Assembly (NCBI GenBank): GCA_002503205.1
Contig: DARE01000039.1
Location: 1-6,365 of the forward strand
Direction: 5' to 3'
DNA length: 6,365 nucleotides
From: Thermoplasmatales archaeon UBA447
GTDB taxonomy: Archaea; Thermoplasmatota; Thermoplasmata; Thermoplasmatales; Thermoplasmataceae
A model generated the notes under the pieces. It was given only the letters and a program-made list of their open reading frames with translations. It did not search any database and was not told the DNA's origin. Shown here piece after piece: positions 1 to 5,163 of the stretch. The stretch's first letter is position 1, and each line of letters starts with the position of its first letter. The position numbers were made by a program, and so were the translations under genes.

Positions 1-42
1 ACTCACTATGGTACATCCTGCTAAATTGCTTTCGATTTCCAT
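1..42 (-). CDS. Possible 5' end of a minus-strand gene leaving the window (14 codons)
   Basis: Reading leftward from an ATG whose complement is at 40-42, 14 codons remain open to the window edge and give MEIESNLAGCTIVS. The fragment is too short to assign a family. It would be divergent from the MFS gene at 113. An AT-rich tract at 64-79 lies about 22-32 bases upstream of this ATG, roughly where an archaeal box A would sit for a leaderless start, and no Shine-Dalgarno site is visible. Fourteen open codons can easily arise by chance, so this is only a suggestion of a gene start. Confidence 0.25.
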   Translation of the reverse strand, partial: MEIESNLAGCTIVS

Positions 43-63
43 AAACTTTAGGTGGAAGATATC

Positions 64-79
64 AAAAAAATATTGATAA
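64..79. promoter_or_regulatory. AT-rich tract, possible divergent box A region
   Basis: The tract AAAAAAATATTGATAA is the most AT-rich stretch between the possible leftward gene (start 42) and the MFS gene (start 113). It is about 40 bases upstream of the MFS ATG, which would give a leader of roughly 15 nt. It is about 22-32 bases upstream of the leftward ATG. A box A reading is plausible in either direction, but the match to a TTTATATA-like consensus is weak. Confidence 0.25.
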
Positions 80-112
80 GCAGGTAAAAATCTGAAGAGA
101 CTAGCAGAATCC

Positions 113-1306
113 ATGAAGAACAGATCAGGTAATTTCTCCGCATTGTTTCCTCTTTTTTTCACTGCCTTCATTGATTTCATAGGTTTTGGCATAATCATAC
201 CGATTGCACCATATTATGCTCAAAAACTGGGTGCCTCTCCTTTTGAATTCTCCATGCTTCTAGTAGCATATTCAGTCTCCCAGCTTGTTATGTCTCCGAT
301 CCTTGGGTCACTTTCAGATCGATATGGGAGAAAAAAAATACTCATAACTGGGCTTTTAGGAGAAATTGCAGGATATATCATCTTTGCCAGTGCCCCGTCC
401 CTAGTGTTTCTATTTCTAGGTAGAATAATAAGTGGTGGGACTTCTGCCAACCTGACGGTAATTTATTCCATGGTATCTGATAGAACAGATCCGGAAAGGA
501 GAACTAAGGCTATAGGAATTATAGGGGCTGCCATAGGTATGGGTTTTGTCATAGGGCCAGCAACCGGTGGCATTCTGTCTTTCCTGGGCTTCAGGACAGT
601 TATATATCTGACGTCGCTCCTTTCATTAACAAACCTTCTCCTTGTTTTACGTTTAAGGGAATCCAGATCCATGTTTCCCGCTCGCGGAATGAATTTTCTT
701 CGTGAGGTTTCCAGTGCAGTAAGAAGAGGAAGGTCTCTGTTTCTCGGGCTTGTTTTTGTTGGAATGGGCTTTGCAATAATGCAGGCCACACTGGCATACT
801 ATGGGGAGCATCTTTTTGGGTGGGCCTCACTTGAGGTGGGGATAGTTCTATTGATACTTGGGCTTGAACAGGCAGTTTTCCAGTTCCTTCTGATACCATA
901 CATTTCAAAGAAGGCCGGCGAAATAAGAGCCTCTGAATTTGCAATGATTTTCTTCTCTCTGGGTTTCTTAATACTTTTCGCAACCCCGGGAGAATATTTT
1001 GTTCTGGGAGGATTGACACTGCTGAATTTTGGCTACAGCCTGTTTCAGACCCCTGTGATTTCAATATTGAGTCAGAGGTCTTCAGCGGCAAGGGGTGCAA
1101 CTCTTGGGATATCCCAATCTGCAACCTCACTTGCTAATACTGTAGGGCCAGGTATAGGAGGATTCCTGTTTGGAGCAGTTTCTATAGGATCGCCATATCT
1201 TGTAAGCGCAATTTTTGGAATAATAGCAGCTCTGACAATAATAGTATTCAAGAATAGTTCCACGAAGAAGGCCCGGCCAGATGAAAATATACGATATTCC
1301 ATGTGA
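113..1306 (+). CDS. Major facilitator superfamily exporter, TetA/DHA1-like (397 aa)
   Basis: This is an integral membrane secondary transporter, predicted to move a small solute or drug across the cytoplasmic membrane in exchange for protons. The 397-residue length and pattern of hydrophobic segments fit 12 TM helices. Family motifs are visible in the N-terminal half. Helix 1 carries D21. Motif A in the loop after helix 2 is GSLSDRYGRKK at about 65-75. The motif B arginine is R104 (RIISGG). Motif C on helix 5 is G142-x5-GP-x2-GG (142-153). A long basic cytoplasmic loop (about 183-207) separates the halves, and a VGPGIGG motif in helix 11 mirrors motif C. The DRTDPERR segment before helix 5 resembles TetA-type drug exporters. 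The substrate cannot be read from sequence; efflux is inferred from motif C, which marks antiporters. No Shine-Dalgarno is seen before the ATG. The gene stands alone, with 100 bases before the zinc-ribbon gene. Confidence 0.9.
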   Translation: MKNRSGNFSALFPLFFTAFIDFIGFGIIIPIAPYYAQKLGASPFEFSMLLVAYSVSQLVMSPILGSLSDRYGRKKILITGLLGEIAGYIIFASAPSLVFLFLGRIISGGTSANLTVIYSMVSDRTDPERRTKAIGIIGAAIGMGFVIGPATGGILSFLGFRTVIYLTSLLSLTNLLLVLRLRESRSMFPARGMNFLREVSSAVRRGRSLFLGLVFVGMGFAIMQATLAYYGEHLFGWASLEVGIVLLILGLEQAVFQFLLIPYISKKAGEIRASEFAMIFFSLGFLILFATPGEYFVLGGLTLLNFGYSLFQTPVISILSQRSSAARGATLGISQSATSLANTVGPGIGGFLFGAVSIGSPYLVSAIFGIIAALTIIVFKNSSTKKARPDENIRYSM

Positions 1307-1376
1307 TGTTTAAAATATTCAGAATTTCTGGAGTTACAATATAGCGAATTCCAGTCCCAGTAATTTCTTAAACTTC

Positions 1377-1400
1377 AAAGATAAATTGCAGCATATATGA
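1377..1400 (+). promoter_or_regulatory. Possible box A elements for the zinc-ribbon gene
   Basis: Two AT-rich elements overlap here. AAGATAAATTG is centred about 25 bases before the ATG at 1407 and would give a leaderless transcript for that start. GCATATATGA (about 1391-1400) is about 50 bases before the alternative ATG at 1446 and would give a leader of roughly 25 nt. Neither is a strong match, so they do not settle the start. Confidence 0.25.
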
Positions 1401-1406
1401 AGGTGC

Positions 1407-1625
1407 ATGGAAATCCTTAAGACAACAGATTGGGTTCCAAACATAATGGATGAGATAACTGTGTGCCCAAAGTGCGGCTCCACCAAGATAAGCTGGACAG
1501 CGGGTGGCATTACCGGAGAGGTATACAGGTGTAATGAATGCAATTATGTGGGCAGCTTCATACTTCAGGTTAAGCCCAAGGACCTTGTAAGATTCAGGGA
1601 GGAGCTGAGAAAAGACAAGAATTGA
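1407..1625 (+). CDS. Small zinc-ribbon protein (72 aa, or 59 aa from the internal ATG)
   Basis: The protein carries two CxxC knuckles, CPKC (C20, C23) and CNEC (C42, C45), 18 residues apart and each followed by a short turn. This is the classic rubredoxin/TFIIS-like zinc-ribbon arrangement in which four cysteines bind one zinc. A basic/acidic helix of about 20 residues follows (KPKDLVRFREELRKDKN). Small single-ribbon proteins like this are abundant in archaea and usually act in nucleic-acid or protein binding; no specific role can be read here. Two starts are possible: ATG 1407, with a weak box A about 25 bases upstream, and ATG 1446 (M14), just before the first knuckle. The 13 extra residues have no recognisable motif, so 1407 is a tentative choice. 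It is in the same direction as the MFS gene and convergent with the DUF202 gene. Confidence 0.7.
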   Translation: MEILKTTDWVPNIMDEITVCPKCGSTKISWTAGGITGEVYRCNECNYVGSFILQVKPKDLVRFREELRKDKN

Positions 1626-1686
1626 AATCCCGCTTCTTCTCAGATTGCATTGTTTCTTGATTAAGTTCAACAGAGGGTTCCTGTGC

Positions 1687-1697
1687 AATTTTTATTC
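1687..1697 (+). terminator. T-run, possible terminator of the zinc-ribbon gene
   Basis: The run AATTTTTATTCC follows the zinc-ribbon stop codon by about 60 bases. Archaeal RNA polymerase terminates at U-rich stretches without needing a hairpin, so five consecutive T in an intergenic position is compatible with termination. The run is short and the region is AT-rich, so the call is weak. Confidence 0.3.
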
Positions 1698-1760
1698 CAG
1701 CAGTAAGCAGAATATGGCGCCTTTAAAAAATCGTGCATAAAACTCAGGTTCCCCATCCTG

Positions 1761-1781
1761 TATTTATGGTATTATAAAAGG
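1761..1781 (+). promoter_or_regulatory. Box-A-like element in the convergent gap, pointing into the DUF202 gene antisense
   Basis: The gap 1626-1874 between convergent genes contains no convincing gene. It does contain TATTTATGGTATTATAAAAG, whose TTATAAAAG part (about 1772-1780) is one of the best TATA-like matches in the window. A second tract, TTTAAAAAA, lies at 1722-1730. Initiation about 25 bases downstream of the first would fall near 1800-1805 and produce RNA antisense to the 3' end of the DUF202 gene. No tRNA, clear C/D-box pair or strong hairpin was seen in 1780-1874. An untranslated or antisense transcript is therefore inference only. Confidence 0.3.
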
Positions 1782-1874
1782 TCCGTTAGAGGCTTCCCCA
1801 TTAACATTATATGCTGTAGATTGAGCCGAATGTATGAAAATATACGAATTATTATTTCTTCATCAGGCATAGTA

Positions 1875-2243
1875 TCAAACCGAAATAAGGAGATATGCTA
1901 CAAGAACAATGGCCACTGCAAAAGTAACTGCACCAGCGGATATTTCAAGCCACCTTGGTGCCGAGAAATCACCTTTCTCTATGCTTTTTCTGTTCCGTAC
2001 AAAGCTTCTGAGGGCAAGAAGTTGCATAAAACCTCCGGCTACCACAAGAAATACCCCAACAATTGTGGAAAGGTGACTGCTTGTCTGAGGAGAATTTGGG
2101 ACAAGCTCCCTTATTATGATTCCAAATTTGGAGACAACAAAGCCAAGTGCGATTATAGATATCCCGGTCCTTACCCAGGCAAGATAAGTTCTTTCATTAG
2201 CCATATGCTGGGTAACTTTGTTACCGGAATCTTCCCCTGACAA
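1875..2243 (-). CDS. DUF202/YidH-family three-TM membrane protein (122 aa)
   Basis: The N-terminal signature MANERTYLAWVRTGISII (residues 14-31) is the hallmark of DUF202 proteins (the YidH type; the VTC1-like domain of polyphosphate transporter chaperones belongs to the same fold group). It leads directly into helix 1 (about 22-46). Helix 2 lies at about 58-78, followed by a basic loop (RSFVRNRKSIEKG, 79-91), and helix 3 at about 99-121 ends at the C terminus. The length is normal for the family, whose molecular function is not established. Two starts are possible: TTG at 2243 and ATG at 2204 (residue 14). I favour TTG because family members usually have several residues before the NERT motif, and an in-frame TAG lies just upstream. 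Evidence for an RBS is weak (GGGGGAAAG, 4-12 bases upstream). It is convergent with the zinc-ribbon gene and divergent from the gene at 2348. Confidence 0.85.
   Translation of the reverse strand: MSGEDSGNKVTQHMANERTYLAWVRTGISIIALGFVVSKFGIIIRELVPNSPQTSSHLSTIVGVFLVVAGGFMQLLALRSFVRNRKSIEKGDFSAPRWLEISAGAVTFAVAIVLVAYLLISV
2211..2225. repeat. Perfect inverted repeat GGTAAC-TTT-GTTACC inside the DUF202 start region
   Basis: Two 6-base arms flank a 3-base spacer. The repeat lies between the two possible starts of the DUF202 gene (TTG 2243 and ATG 2204), immediately upstream of the internal ATG on the minus strand. It could form a small hairpin or be a protein site, or simply reflect the encoded residues Gly-Asn-Lys-Val-Thr. 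A repeat this short may be chance. Confidence 0.35.
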
Positions 2244-2310
2244 TTTCTTTCCCCCAAATATCTATTTTCCAGATTCCCGCGGGTTCCTGCTCTCCAGTAT
2301 GTTTCAATTG

Positions 2311-2346
2311 GCATAAGTATTTATGCTTCAACTTCAATGAGCATAA
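2311..2346. repeat. Palindrome GCATAA-GTAT-TTATGC plus a third GCATAA half-site (candidate operator)
   Basis: Arms at 2311-2316 and 2321-2326 are perfect inverted copies around a 4-base spacer. A third GCATAA at 2341-2346 repeats the first arm exactly 30 bases later, close to three turns of B-DNA. The palindrome overlaps the presumed box A of the TTG-started gene at 2348, and the third half-site covers its presumed transcription start. It also lies in the divergent spacer facing the DUF202 gene. A dimeric regulator binding here would block box A. That is inference; only the repeat geometry is seen directly. Confidence 0.4.
2315..2325 (+). promoter_or_regulatory. Box A for the DnaJ-type zinc/TM gene
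   Basis: AAGTATTTATG is centred about 27 bases upstream of the TTG at 2348, the spacing expected between box A and an archaeal transcription start. This supports a leaderless or near-leaderless transcript and so the unusual TTG start. The element sits inside the GCATAA/TTATGC palindrome. Confidence 0.45.
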
Positions 2347-2347
2347 G

Positions 2348-2683
2348 TTGAGAGACTGGATACAATGCCAGGAATGCCTTGGAAGAGGCTATACAGAAGA
2401 TGGCAAAGAAATATGTGAAAAGTGCTACGGTGTTGGTAAGTTTTACACAGGCCATTCTCTTAGCCCACAGGATGAAAAAATTGTTAAAAGCGCAAACCGA
2501 GCAATAATGGTTTTTGCAGTTCTTATTCTTGCCTTGATGCTTTATTCTGGTCAGATAAAACTCAGGTGGCTTCTTGGTGTAGCAGTGACTTTCCTCTGGA
2601 TGTATCTATACTATGCAGGTTCAGTGATGATAAATACGGGCATAAAAATTGGCCATTTTGTGATTCATCCGCACATTAAATAA
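2348..2683 (+). CDS. Membrane-anchored single DnaJ-type zinc module protein (111 aa)
   Basis: The N terminus holds two CxxCxGxG repeats, CQECLGRG (7-14) and CEKCYGVG (23-30). This is the exact signature of the DnaJ/Hsp40 cysteine-rich domain. Here there is one pair, enough for one zinc (C7, C10, C23, C26), instead of the four repeats and two zincs of full DnaJ. No J domain or peptide-binding C-terminal domain is present. A linker (about 32-50) leads to two hydrophobic segments at about 52-67 and 74-95, so the zinc module is probably held at the cytoplasmic face of the membrane. A role in binding unfolded protein or in redox sensing is possible, but the function is unknown. The start must precede C7, and the only usable codon in frame is TTG 2348; no ATG or GTG is available. 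A box A 27 bases upstream supports it. The gene is divergent from DUF202. Confidence 0.75.
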   Translation: MRDWIQCQECLGRGYTEDGKEICEKCYGVGKFYTGHSLSPQDEKIVKSANRAIMVFAVLILALMLYSGQIKLRWLLGVAVTFLWMYLYYAGSVMINTGIKIGHFVIHPHIK

Positions 2684-2710
2684 AACGGCGAAAAGTGAAT
2701 GGATGCCAGA

Positions 2711-2728
2711 TATTTTTTCTTATTTTTA
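2711..2728 (+). terminator. T-rich terminator after the zinc/TM gene
   Basis: TATTTTTTCTTATTTTTA contains a T6 and a T5 run and begins 28 bases after the stop codon at 2683. U-rich tracts of this kind are the normal intrinsic terminators of archaeal RNA polymerase. It lies just before the presumed box A of the glucosidase gene and so suggests separate transcription units. Confidence 0.5.
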
Positions 2729-2735
2729 TGAAAGG

Positions 2736-2746
2736 CTTATTCATAT
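2736..2746 (+). promoter_or_regulatory. Box A for the alpha-glucosidase gene
   Basis: CTTATTCATAT is centred about 24 bases before the ATG at 2765. There is no Shine-Dalgarno between it and the start, so a leaderless transcript is likely. The octamer ATTCATAT recurs in the promoter of the gene at 4607. Confidence 0.45.
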
Positions 2747-2764
2747 CCAGTCTATTGTTGTAAG

Positions 2765-4537
2765 ATGGATCTGCATTATTACAAGAATGAAACTGATCTG
2801 GAAATAACATCCGGCATCCCTAAGGGTCTGCTTTCATTCAGAGATTCAAATCACAGGGCCGCAATATTATCTGAGGAATCTAAAATTTTTGAACTGAATG
2901 GAAGAAAGGTTACCAGTCAGAGGGAGGGAAGCAATCTGAAACTGCTCATAGACCTTAAAGATGATGATCATATTTTCGGCCTTGGAGAAGCACCTCTGAG
3001 AATGAGGCGAAACCGGGCCAAATTCACAACTATCACATCAACATCATGGGATTACAATGACCTGAAGAATACGATTTATTCAGCCATGCCCGTATTTATA
3101 ATTGTCAACAGGGCTTCAACAGTCTGTGTTATGGTGAATTCTTTTGGAAAGTGTGATTTCGATTTCGGGGCAGAGGAGTATGATAAGGTAAGGATAACCG
3201 TCAGCATCAAAAATATGGAGTTCTTCATTCATGAAGGGAAGAATCCCGAGGAGTCTTTAGAATGGTATACAACACTGACTGGAAAGCCGTTTGAAATTCC
3301 AGAATGGGCTCTTGGGCATCAGATCTCAAGATGGTCATATTTTCCAAGGAGCTCGCTGGAATCTGTTGTACAAAATTACATTGATGAGTCTCAGGTTTCA
3401 GCAGTATATCTGGACATTGATTATATGGAAGGCTATCGTATTTTCACAATTGATGATAAAAGATTTCCAGACATGAAAGGAATGGTTAATGAAATGAGGT
3501 CAAAGGGAGTTGAGGTGGTTCCAATAATTGACCCGGGGGTGAAGGTGGATCAGAATTACAGTGTATTCAAGGAATTTCTGGGAGATTATATAGAAGACGG
3601 TGAGTCATCTATATACACAGACTATGTTTGGCCGGGAGAAGTGGCATTTCCTGACTTCATAAGAAAAAGTGCAAGAAAGAAATGGGAGAGCATGGTTGGT
3701 AAATTCCTGGAATACGGCTTCCATGGAATATGGCTTGATATGAATGAGCCATCCACAAGAAAAGACTCAAGATACGGATCAAGAGGAGGGAACATGGATC
3801 CGGAGGCTCTTCACATAATGGATGATGGGACCAGGATCGAAGATGCATATGTCCACAATCTTTTCCCTTATTTTGAGTGCCAGGCAACATACGAGGCAAT
3901 GAGACGGAAAGTGGAAAAGCCTTTCATTCTTACCAGGTCTGCTTACGCCGGATGCCAGAAATATGCTGCAATATGGACAGGGGATAACAAAGCATCATAC
4001 GATGACATGAAATTGCAGATTTCCATGGTTCTCAACCTCGGGCTCTCCGGTATGCCGTATTCAGGTTGCGATTTAGGCGGGTTCTGGGGGGACACTGACA
4101 ATGAGCTTCTGTGCAGGTATTATGAAATGGCAGTTCTGTTCCCCTTTTACAGGAATCATAAGATCAAGGCAGGAAATGATCAGGAGATATACAAACTTCC
4201 ATCAATATACAGAGATCGAATAAAAAAGGCAATTGAAACGAGATACCACTTCATGGACAGGTTAATCGAATCAGCCCGGGAAGCTCACAAGCATGGCCAT
4301 CCCATGGTCAGACCTTTATTCTATAATTTCCCGGATGACCCGGAAACCTACATGATTGATGACCAGTATATGCTTGGAAGCGACATTATGGTGGCACCCC
4401 AGATATATGAATCAGCAAGTGCCAGAAACATATATCTTCCAGATGGCGATTGGTTTTCCTATCCCGGAAATGTCAGGATAGAAGGGAAAACGTGGATAAC
4501 TTCGCAAGAAAAGATCCCAATATTTGTTAAAAGATAA
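2765..4537 (+). CDS. GH31 family alpha-glucosidase, MalA-like, with shortened C terminus (590 aa)
   Basis: The enzyme is predicted to release alpha-linked glucose from the non-reducing end of maltose-type oligosaccharides with retention of configuration. It has no signal peptide, so it is probably cytosolic. The N-terminal beta domain (about 1-175) includes the FGLGE motif (71-75). The (beta/alpha)8 barrel follows from WALGHQISRWSY (181-192), with YLDIDYM (215-221) forming the substrate pocket. WLDMNEPS (323-330) carries the nucleophile, D325 by family alignment. TRSAYAG (390-396) follows, then WTGDN (404-408) with acid/base D407, GCDLGGF (434-440) and FPFYRNH (459-465). From memory the layout matches Sulfolobus MalA, which places its nucleophile and acid at about 320 and 416. 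The reading frame ends at IPIFVKR, where MalA continues for about 85 more residues; most of the distal C-terminal beta domain is missing. Other GH31 activities, such as alpha-xylosidase, are possible but the motifs fit alpha-glucosidase best. Confidence 0.9.
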   Translation: MDLHYYKNETDLEITSGIPKGLLSFRDSNHRAAILSEESKIFELNGRKVTSQREGSNLKLLIDLKDDDHIFGLGEAPLRMRRNRAKFTTITSTSWDYNDLKNTIYSAMPVFIIVNRASTVCVMVNSFGKCDFDFGAEEYDKVRITVSIKNMEFFIHEGKNPEESLEWYTTLTGKPFEIPEWALGHQISRWSYFPRSSLESVVQNYIDESQVSAVYLDIDYMEGYRIFTIDDKRFPDMKGMVNEMRSKGVEVVPIIDPGVKVDQNYSVFKEFLGDYIEDGESSIYTDYVWPGEVAFPDFIRKSARKKWESMVGKFLEYGFHGIWLDMNEPSTRKDSRYGSRGGNMDPEALHIMDDGTRIEDAYVHNLFPYFECQATYEAMRRKVEKPFILTRSAYAGCQKYAAIWTGDNKASYDDMKLQISMVLNLGLSGMPYSGCDLGGFWGDTDNELLCRYYEMAVLFPFYRNHKIKAGNDQEIYKLPSIYRDRIKKAIETRYHFMDRLIESAREAHKHGHPMVRPLFYNFPDDPETYMIDDQYMLGSDIMVAPQIYESASARNIYLPDGDWFSYPGNVRIEGKTWITSQEKIPIFVKR

Positions 4538-4576
4538 AGTGATGCCTGTCAAAGTTTGATTCCTAAGAAAACTTTA

Positions 4577-4587
4577 ATTCATATAAT
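4577..4587 (+). promoter_or_regulatory. Box A for the two-TM gene at 4607
   Basis: ATTCATATAAT is centred about 25 bases before the ATG at 4607. The distance fits a transcript that begins at or within a few bases of the start codon, and no Shine-Dalgarno is present. This is the clearest leaderless promoter in the window and shows that the gene need not depend on read-through from the glucosidase. Confidence 0.55.
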
Positions 4588-4606
4588 TGGGCTACTCTGC
4601 ACATAA

Positions 4607-5044
4607 ATGACTCCATACAGAATGGTGGCTGGCCTGATATTGATGCTGGTGGGGGTTCTACTCTACACTCTAAATCATGATTATTCTATAATAGTACTGG
4701 TTGCAGGCGTAGTGGTTGTAGCATCCAGCTTTGCTGGCTCCCAGAGCAGAATAAAGAGGAGAGTAAACAGGATAACCTCTTCGGGTATTATAGATGCTGG
4801 AGTCCAGCGCATAAGATCTGGAAAGATGAGGATTAGTGAGGCAGAGTTCACAGGCGCAATGCAGAAGCTGGAAGATATACTGGCAGGACAGTCAGTTATG
4901 CCGGAGTTTGGCCTGGACTCAGTGTATCTGAGTTTTACAAAGTATTCGGAAGCTGAGAGGGCTGCTGCTGAAATAACATCAAGAGGAATCAGAAATGATG
5001 TAATGCAGGAAAAGGGGTCCTGGAAAGTCAGAATACTTTTCTAA
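4607..5044 (+). CDS. Uncharacterised two-TM protein with cytoplasmic tail (145 aa)
   Basis: I do not recognise a named family. Two hydrophobic segments (about 5-21 and 27-45), separated by a short polar turn, form a hairpin. They are followed by a basic stretch (SRIKRRVNR, 47-55) that by the positive-inside rule puts the rest in the cytoplasm. Residues about 62-94 (RIRSGKMRISEAEFTGAMQKLEDIL) resemble a SHOCT-like helix-turn-helix, where a Gly-Lys turn precedes an ISxxEF helix; this is inference. The C terminus (about 104-145) reads as strand-helix-strand-strand (DSVYLSF, SEAERAAAEITSRG, NDVMQEK, SWKVRILF), a pattern vaguely like half a SPOR domain. It may be an oligomerising or regulatory membrane protein. 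The start is supported by a box A 25 bases upstream. It lies 69 bases after the glucosidase and 119 before the protease. Confidence 0.7.
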   Translation: MTPYRMVAGLILMLVGVLLYTLNHDYSIIVLVAGVVVVASSFAGSQSRIKRRVNRITSSGIIDAGVQRIRSGKMRISEAEFTGAMQKLEDILAGQSVMPEFGLDSVYLSFTKYSEAERAAAEITSRGIRNDVMQEKGSWKVRILF

Positions 5045-5055
5045 TCCCTATTGAA

Positions 5056-5063
5056 TATTTTTC
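5056..5063 (+). terminator. Short T-run after the two-TM gene
   Basis: TATTTTTC contains five T about 14 bases after the stop codon at 5044. It is compatible with archaeal U-rich termination and precedes the presumed protease promoter. The run is short, so support is limited. Confidence 0.3.
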
Positions 5064-5088
5064 GGATCAATTATTTGTACCAAATTAC

Positions 5089-5097
5089 CCATATAAC
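5089..5097 (+). promoter_or_regulatory. Box A for the thermopsin-family gene
   Basis: CCATATAAC is centred near 5094, which places transcription start near 5119. That leaves a leader of about 45 nt to the ATG at 5164, or about 15 nt to the in-frame GTG at 5134. Unlike its two upstream neighbours, this gene would therefore have a leadered transcript. Confidence 0.4.
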
Positions 5098-5163
5098 ATG
5101 AATTAGTTAGAAGAAACGGTAAAGAGAATTGAAGTGGGAGCAAATGGGAATTTCAGGGAAAGG

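Noticed and set aside
600..1130. 176-codon minus-strand open frame across the MFS gene
   Set aside because: The plus-strand MFS protein has intact family motifs throughout. The minus frame has no recognisable domain and is a shadow.
1626..1874. tRNA or C/D-box RNA in the convergent gap
   Set aside because: GGGTTCCTG at 1675 superficially recalls a T-arm, but no acceptor or anticodon arms can be paired. No C box with a matching D box at proper spacing was found.
1821..2240. 139-codon plus-strand open frame opposite the DUF202 gene, downstream of a TATA-like element
   Set aside because: The encoded protein is Cys/Lys/Tyr-rich with no domain, lacks a good start, and overlaps a clear DUF202 gene on the other strand. 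It is an antisense shadow.
2337..2351. ATG at 2337 as start of the zinc/TM gene
   Set aside because: It is out of frame with the protein and reaches a TGA after four codons.
3291..3899. Open frames in other frames within the GH31 gene (3291-3476 plus strand, 3657-3899 minus strand)
   Set aside because: Both lie wholly inside a gene with continuous GH31 motifs, and their translations have no plausible domain.
4535..4559. A +1 frameshift extending the GH31 protein
   Set aside because: The shifted frame gives only seven residues (KVMPVKV) before TGA at 4557 and then runs into the next promoter. It cannot restore the missing domain.
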